A DNA stretch of 17,472 nucleotides, from assembly GCA_905197685.1 (NCBI GenBank), contig CAJJZS010000022.1, forward strand, positions 1 to 17,472. Direction: 5' to 3'. The position numbers were made by a program, and so were the translations under genes. Below the pieces are notes generated by a model. The model did not search any database and was not told where the DNA came from. It was given only the letters and a program-made list of their open reading frames with translations. This document shows, piece by piece, positions 14,054-17,472 of the stretch; the first letter of the stretch is position 1; every line of letters begins with the position of its first letter. The DNA comes from an uncultured Oscillospiraceae bacterium (GTDB taxonomy: Bacteria > Bacillota > Clostridia > Oscillospirales > Ruminococcaceae).

Positions 14054-14082
14054 ATTATAACAAATCAAAACCCTTTTTTCAA
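14054..14082 (-). promoter_or_regulatory. hom promoter
   Basis: On the minus strand TTGAAA (complement of 14077-14082, 5 of 6) lies 17 nt before a perfect TATAAT (complement of 14054-14059). It gives a leader of about 120 nt, in which I see only short stems (such as TTGTAA/TTACAA) and no T-box or known riboswitch. Confidence 0.78.
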
Positions 14083-14114
14083 TGAAATTGAACAAAAAAA
14101 TCATAAATTTTCCG

Positions 14115-14143
14115 AAAAAAAACTGACAGCAAATCGCTGTCAG
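14115..14143 (-). terminator. Terminator of the ACT-domain gene
   Basis: CTGACAGC (14123-14130) and GCTGTCAG (14136-14143) form an 8-bp stem. On the minus strand it is followed by eight T (complement of 14115-14122). It lies 30 nt after the stop of the ACT-domain gene and separates it from hom. Confidence 0.88.
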
Positions 14144-14173
14144 CAAAAAAGAAGCAAGGGGGATAAATCCCTG

Positions 14174-14611
14174 TCAGCTTACTTTATTTAATTTTACAAC
14201 GCCGCGCATTTCCCGCAGGCGTTCCATCAGCTGCTCTTCTTCTAAGGTAACGTCGGTCATTCGGATAGAAACGGTGACGGCGGCAACCCCGTCGGACGGG
14301 ATATTTTGGTTGATGGTTAAAATATTTGCGCCGTACTCCGCAAGGTGATTGATGACCGAAGAAAGCACACCGGGAATGTCCTCCATCACCAGGTACAAGG
14401 TAATGATGTTGTTGGCAGCGCGGGAATTGTATTCCATCACATGGTCCTTGTATTTGTAGAAGGCGCTGCGGGAAATGTTGGCTAATTTAACCGCTTCGGA
14501 GGAATTTTTCGCCTTGCCGGTAGCAATATATTTTTTCGCCTCCAAAACCTTTTTAAAAATATCGGGGACAACCTTTTCGTCTACAAGAAGAAATTTTTCT
14601 TCATTGGGCAT
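14174..14611 (-). CDS. ACT domain protein, UPF0735/PheB-like
   Basis: The 145-residue cytoplasmic protein has an N-terminal helical part with a helix-turn-helix-like segment (SSEAVKLANISRSAFYKYKDHV, split about 37-58) and a C-terminal ACT domain (about 70-145; LYLVMEDIPGVLSSVINHLAEYGANILTI, split about 72-100). This arrangement matches the UPF0735/PheB family found beside hom or pheA in Firmicutes. ACT domains bind amino acids, so a regulatory role in the threonine or aromatic branch is plausible but not shown. Start ATG 14611 follows AAAGGAGAG. The longer open frame to 14824 runs through low-complexity AT-rich DNA and is not coding. It ends in TGA, showing that UGA is an ordinary stop in this genome. 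Confidence 0.88.
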   Translation of the reverse strand: MPNEEKFLLVDEKVVPDIFKKVLEAKKYIATGKAKNSSEAVKLANISRSAFYKYKDHVMEYNSRAANNIITLYLVMEDIPGVLSSVINHLAEYGANILTINQNIPSDGVAAVTVSIRMTDVTLEEEQLMERLREMRGVVKLNKVS

Positions 14612-14691
14612 AACAAACTCTCCTTTCCGAACTGCAGATTCTGCGTTGCAAATTGTATTTATGAGAAGAACAAATATTAAAATATAAAGCA

Positions 14692-14721
14692 AATATACCA
14701 TGTATTGAGGACAGTTCGCAA
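14692..14721 (-). promoter_or_regulatory. Promoter of the ACT-domain gene
   Basis: On the minus strand TTGCGA (complement of 14716-14721, 4 of 6) lies 18 nt before TATATT (complement of 14692-14697), which is preceded by an extended -10 TG. The start codon is about 80 nt downstream. Confidence 0.5.
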
Positions 14722-14832
14722 GAGAAAGGAGATGAAAAAATAAAAATTTTCCGTAACGCTCCTTTTTTGACCGAAAATTTGGTAAAAAGCAACAAGAAAA
14801 GAAACAGAAAAAACACAAATCCAAAAAGAATC

Positions 14833-14861
14833 TTTCTATCCGAAATGAAATGTGCTATAAT
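14833..14861 (+). promoter_or_regulatory. Extended -10 promoter of cinA
   Basis: TATAAT (14856-14861) is perfect and is preceded by the extended -10 TG (14853-14854). The -35 (TTTCTA, 14833-14838) is weak. The leader to cinA would be about 145 nt. Confidence 0.6.
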
Positions 14862-15012
14862 TTTTACATAACTAATATAGAAAATCATCTGTTTTACAGC
14901 TTGAAAAAGAAATTCGGCATTTATTTTCTTTGAAAATTAGTGAGAAAGACAAGAAAAGTTTACATTCGTCTTGTATCATTAGAACAGAACGATGAAGGAA
15001 AGAAGGAAAAAC

Positions 15013-16281
15013 ATGAAACAGCGCAGCGCAGAAATTTTATGTATCGGGACAGAAATCCTGATGGGGGATATTATTAACACCAACGCGGCATATATTGCAA
15101 AGGAGCTTGCTTCTTTGGGAATCAATGTTTATCACCAAAGCGTGGTGGGAGATAATCCCAAACGGTTAAAGGAGAGCCTGGAACTTGCTTTTTCCAGAGC
15201 CGATATTGTCATTACAACAGGTGGCTTGGGTCCTACCTATGACGATTTAAGCAAGGAAACGATTGCGGCATATTTTCATCGGGAACTTGTGATGGACGAA
15301 GAATCGCTGCATCGCATCGAATGTCATTTTCTGCGCTTAAACCGCGTGATGACCGAGAACAATAAAAAACAGGCGATGATGCCGCAAGGGTGCGTTATTT
15401 TCCCAAACGAAAACGGAACCGCCCCGGGTTGCGCGATTGAAGGCGTCGGAGAGCAGCAGGGTAAAACGGCAATCATGCTGCCGGGACCTCCCAGAGAGAT
15501 GAAGCCGATGTTTGAGCAGGGGGTTAAGCCGTTTTTGCTCAAAGACAGCGATACCAGACTGGTTTCCCACACCATGCACTTTTTCGGAATCGGAGAATCC
15601 ATGCTGGAAACGATTCTGCACGATTTGATGGAGGAAAGCCAAAATCCGACCGTTGCCCCGTATGCAAAGACCGGTGAGGTTCAGCTGCGCGTTACTGCGC
15701 GGGTAAAGGACGGAGAAGACCCGCAGGCGTTGCTGTTGCCGGTGATGCAGACAATCCGGGAAAAGGTAGGAGAATTTTTGTACGGGATTGATGTCGGAAA
15801 TTTGCAGACAGCAGCAGTACAAAAACTCAAAGAAAAACATCTTCGGGTGGCTTTGGCAGAAAGTTGCACCGGAGGATATGTGGCAAAACGGATTACCGAT
15901 GTCAGCGGGGCTTCCGAGGTATTTGAGTGCGGAATCTGTACCTACTCCAACCGCATGAAACAGGAGCTGCTGGGCGTAAAGGAAGAAACCTTAAATCAAT
16001 ACGGGGCAATCTCGGAAGAAACAGCCAAAGAAATGGCGCAGGGAATCCGAAGGGTGTCCGGCGCGCAAATCGGCGTTGCCGTTACCGGAAATGCCGGTCC
16101 CAACGCTTCGGAAGGAAAAGAGGTCGGTTTAGTTTATATTGCGGTGGACAGCGACCGCTTTTCCAAGGTATTTATGCTCCATGTAAACCGTAAGGACCAA
16201 GACGCAAGAGAAACCATTCGTTATCTGGCATCTTCCCACGCGCTCAGCCTGATTATGAAGGCAGCGGAGATGGCAGAATAA
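15013..16281 (+). CDS. cinA: CinA family protein, nicotinamide-nucleotide amidase
   Basis: The 422-residue protein has both CinA domains. The N-terminal MoCF-like part (1-170) has GTEILMGDIINTNA, TTGGLGPTYDDLSKE and LPGPPREMKPMF; this domain often has ADP-ribose pyrophosphatase activity. The C-terminal part (about 255-422) has ALAESCTGG with the catalytic Ser near 283 and VTGNAGPNASEGKEVGLVYIA. This PncC domain deamidates NMN to NaMN, recycling NAD breakdown products made for example by NAD-dependent DNA ligase. Some family members are linked to competence. Start ATG 15013 has AGAAGGA (15001-15007) at 5 nt; the earlier in-frame ATG at 14992 has none. The next gene starts 58 nt downstream without a terminator between. 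Confidence 0.95.
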   Translation: MKQRSAEILCIGTEILMGDIINTNAAYIAKELASLGINVYHQSVVGDNPKRLKESLELAFSRADIVITTGGLGPTYDDLSKETIAAYFHRELVMDEESLHRIECHFLRLNRVMTENNKKQAMMPQGCVIFPNENGTAPGCAIEGVGEQQGKTAIMLPGPPREMKPMFEQGVKPFLLKDSDTRLVSHTMHFFGIGESMLETILHDLMEESQNPTVAPYAKTGEVQLRVTARVKDGEDPQALLLPVMQTIREKVGEFLYGIDVGNLQTAAVQKLKEKHLRVALAESCTGGYVAKRITDVSGASEVFECGICTYSNRMKQELLGVKEETLNQYGAISEETAKEMAQGIRRVSGAQIGVAVTGNAGPNASEGKEVGLVYIAVDSDRFSKVFMLHVNRKDQDARETIRYLASSHALSLIMKAAEMAE

Positions 16282-16339
16282 AAACAGACCGAAGGTGCGT
16301 TGTGAGGGGCGCAAAGAAAATACAAGAAAGCAGGAAACA

Positions 16340-17260
16340 ATGAGGAAAATTTCACAGCCGATCAGAAAGGCTCTGATTTTGTTTTTTCTGTGCATCGCGT
16401 TGCTTTCCGTTGCGCACCTTGCGCGATGGGCGGTGGAATCCTATCAAAGCAGCCGAACGCAGCAGCAGCTTCAGCAGCTTTATCACCAGGGCGGGGCGAG
16501 CGATTCTGTATCGGAGCAGGAAGAACAACCGCTTGTCCCGGGAAGCAGCGGCTTGCCCGTTTCTCCCGACCATTCATCGGGAACAACGGGGCAAACCATG
16601 CTGCCGGAATATACCGCGTTGTATCAGCAGAACAGCGATATTGTCGGTTGGCTGAATATCGGAAACGGAAAGTTAAGCACACCGGTCATGCAGCGCGACA
16701 ATGAATATTACCTCAATCACGATTTTTACGGAAAAGAGGACAGCCACGGACAGGTGTTTCTGGATGAAAGAAACTCGGTGGATTTTAACGATGACAATAC
16801 CATTTTATATGGGCATAATATCACCAGTGACCAGTCGATGTTTCATATTCTGACTCGATATAAAGACCCCGAATTTGTCAAGGAAAATCCGATTATTCAG
16901 CTGAATACCCTATATCAAAAATATAACTATGCCGTAGCGGCGGTTTATATCGTTTCAACCAGACCGGAACACGGGGAACTGTTTGATTATATTAACTATC
17001 TGAAGTTCAGCACCAAAGCGGCAAAGGACGCATATATTCAGCAGGTGCAGCGGCGTTCCCTGATTGATACGCAGGTGCAGCTGACAAGTGAAGATAAGCT
17101 GCTGACCCTCTCCACCTGTACCTATGAGTTTGCCGACGCAAGATTGGTTGTGGTGGCGCGCCGACTCAGAGAAGGGGAGAAGGCAGAAGATTTCGGAAAA
17201 AATGTGACATTGAGGGAAGAACCGCTGATGCCGGAAATATGGACAGAATTGTTTGGATAA
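16340..17260 (+). CDS. Class B sortase (second copy)
   Basis: The 306-residue membrane-anchored transpeptidase has a basic N-terminus, one membrane segment (about 10-30, ALILFFLCIALLSVAHLA), a Ser/Gln/Glu-rich linker (about 35-85) and the sortase domain from about 95 (YQQNSDIVGWLNIGN). The triad is visible: His159 in ILYGHN, Cys260 in TLSTCT and Arg268 in DARLVVVARR. It shares the class B layout and the SEDK-LTLSTCT segment with the sortase at 7114-8247, but the linkers differ, so it is not a recent tandem copy. Start ATG 16340 follows CAGGA at 5 nt; the earlier GTG at 16295 lacks a good site. It follows cinA by 58 nt and may be co-transcribed. Its substrate is not in the window. Confidence 0.92.
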   Translation: MRKISQPIRKALILFFLCIALLSVAHLARWAVESYQSSRTQQQLQQLYHQGGASDSVSEQEEQPLVPGSSGLPVSPDHSSGTTGQTMLPEYTALYQQNSDIVGWLNIGNGKLSTPVMQRDNEYYLNHDFYGKEDSHGQVFLDERNSVDFNDDNTILYGHNITSDQSMFHILTRYKDPEFVKENPIIQLNTLYQKYNYAVAAVYIVSTRPEHGELFDYINYLKFSTKAAKDAYIQQVQRRSLIDTQVQLTSEDKLLTLSTCTYEFADARLVVVARRLREGEKAEDFGKNVTLREEPLMPEIWTELFG

Positions 17261-17297
17261 AAAAAGCAGAGAACCTTTCGTTCTCTGCTTTTTGCCT
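17261..17297 (+). terminator. Terminator of the second sortase gene
   Basis: AAAAAGCAGAGAAC (17261-17274) and GTTCTCTGCTTTTT (17280-17293) form a 14-bp stem with a CTTTC loop and T-rich tail, directly after the stop codon. The following 175 nt to the window end show no gene I can support. Confidence 0.92.
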
Positions 17298-17472
17298 TTT
17301 TAAACCCCTGCAAAAAATAAAAATTTTATTAGAATGTGTGATTGTTGCACCTTTCTATGCAATTTTTTTGCCGTTTTGGGGTATTAGTGAAAAGAGCGTT
17401 AAAAAGTATCTCACGGAATCGGAGAAGAAAAGAATTGATTAGAATTAAATTTCCTTCCGATTTTCCTCTGAA

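Larger units (their letters stand above)
14612..15012. other. Divergent promoter region between the ACT gene and cinA
   Basis: This 401-nt AT-rich gap carries a minus-strand promoter for the ACT-domain gene and a plus-strand promoter for cinA. Open frames inside it (for example 14601-14888 minus) are low-complexity, Phe/Leu-rich and lack ribosome sites, so I do not call them. No RNA gene or repeat is evident. Confidence 0.55.

Noticed and set aside
14601..14888. 95-residue minus-strand ORF upstream of the ACT-domain gene
   Set aside because: Phe/Leu-rich low-complexity translation of AT-rich DNA, no SD, overlaps the divergent promoter region.
17239..17442. 67-residue ORF at the right edge
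   Set aside because: It overlaps the end of the sortase gene and the terminator; its later part looks like a membrane segment, but no start with an SD was found.
17387..17472. Possible start of a gene (GTG at 17387) open to the window end
   Set aside because: Only 28 codons, weak SD, no recognisable motif; cannot be judged without flanking sequence.

Overview
The window looks like a chromosomal core segment of a moderate-to-low GC Gram-positive anaerobe, most likely a Clostridia member of the Oscillospiraceae/Ruminococcaceae type (inference). The grounds are strong Shine-Dalgarno (SD) sites, the prs-pth-mfd order familiar from Firmicutes, class B sortases, a SpoIIQ-like M23 protein and an ACT-domain gene next to hom. 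I see no phage, IS, CRISPR array, rRNA or tRNA.

Left part, plus strand (1-8690): prs (174-1133) ends at a strong terminator. It is followed by a tiny BFD-like [2Fe-2S] protein gene (1214-1423) that appears to be interrupted by an in-frame UGA, then pth (1553-2176) and mfd (2225-5692). After these come a secreted foldase-like lipoprotein (5829-6902), a class B sortase (7114-8247) and a DUF952 protein (8290-8646). The last three sit behind two recognisable sigma-A type promoters and between rho-independent terminators.

Middle part, minus strand (8724-10327): two half-size TauE/SafE membrane proteins are followed by a SpoIIQ-like M23 protein. A terminator-like hairpin stands in the leader of the TauE pair, which suggests attenuation. 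A divergent unknown gene (10711-11061, plus) follows.

Right part: three amino-acid genes on the minus strand, an ACT-domain regulator (14174-14611), hom (12676-13926) and the aspartokinase gene (11163-12371). Each has its own promoter. Together they make or control the common aspartate pathway. The aspartokinase gene carries internal start signals for a separate regulatory (beta) subunit. On the plus strand cinA (15013-16281) and a second class B sortase (16340-17260) close the window with a terminator.

Main finding: the BFD-like gene between prs and pth ends, in a conventional reading, at UGA 1367-1369. The same frame continues for 17 codons with a C-terminus typical of the family, and the UGA falls where I expect the first Cys of a Cys-Cys pair. 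A SECIS-like hairpin, with G first in its apical loop, lies 23 nt downstream. UGA is used as an ordinary stop by two other genes here, so a selenocysteine codon is the most economical reading. It remains unproven without a check for selA/selB/selC/selD and homologues.
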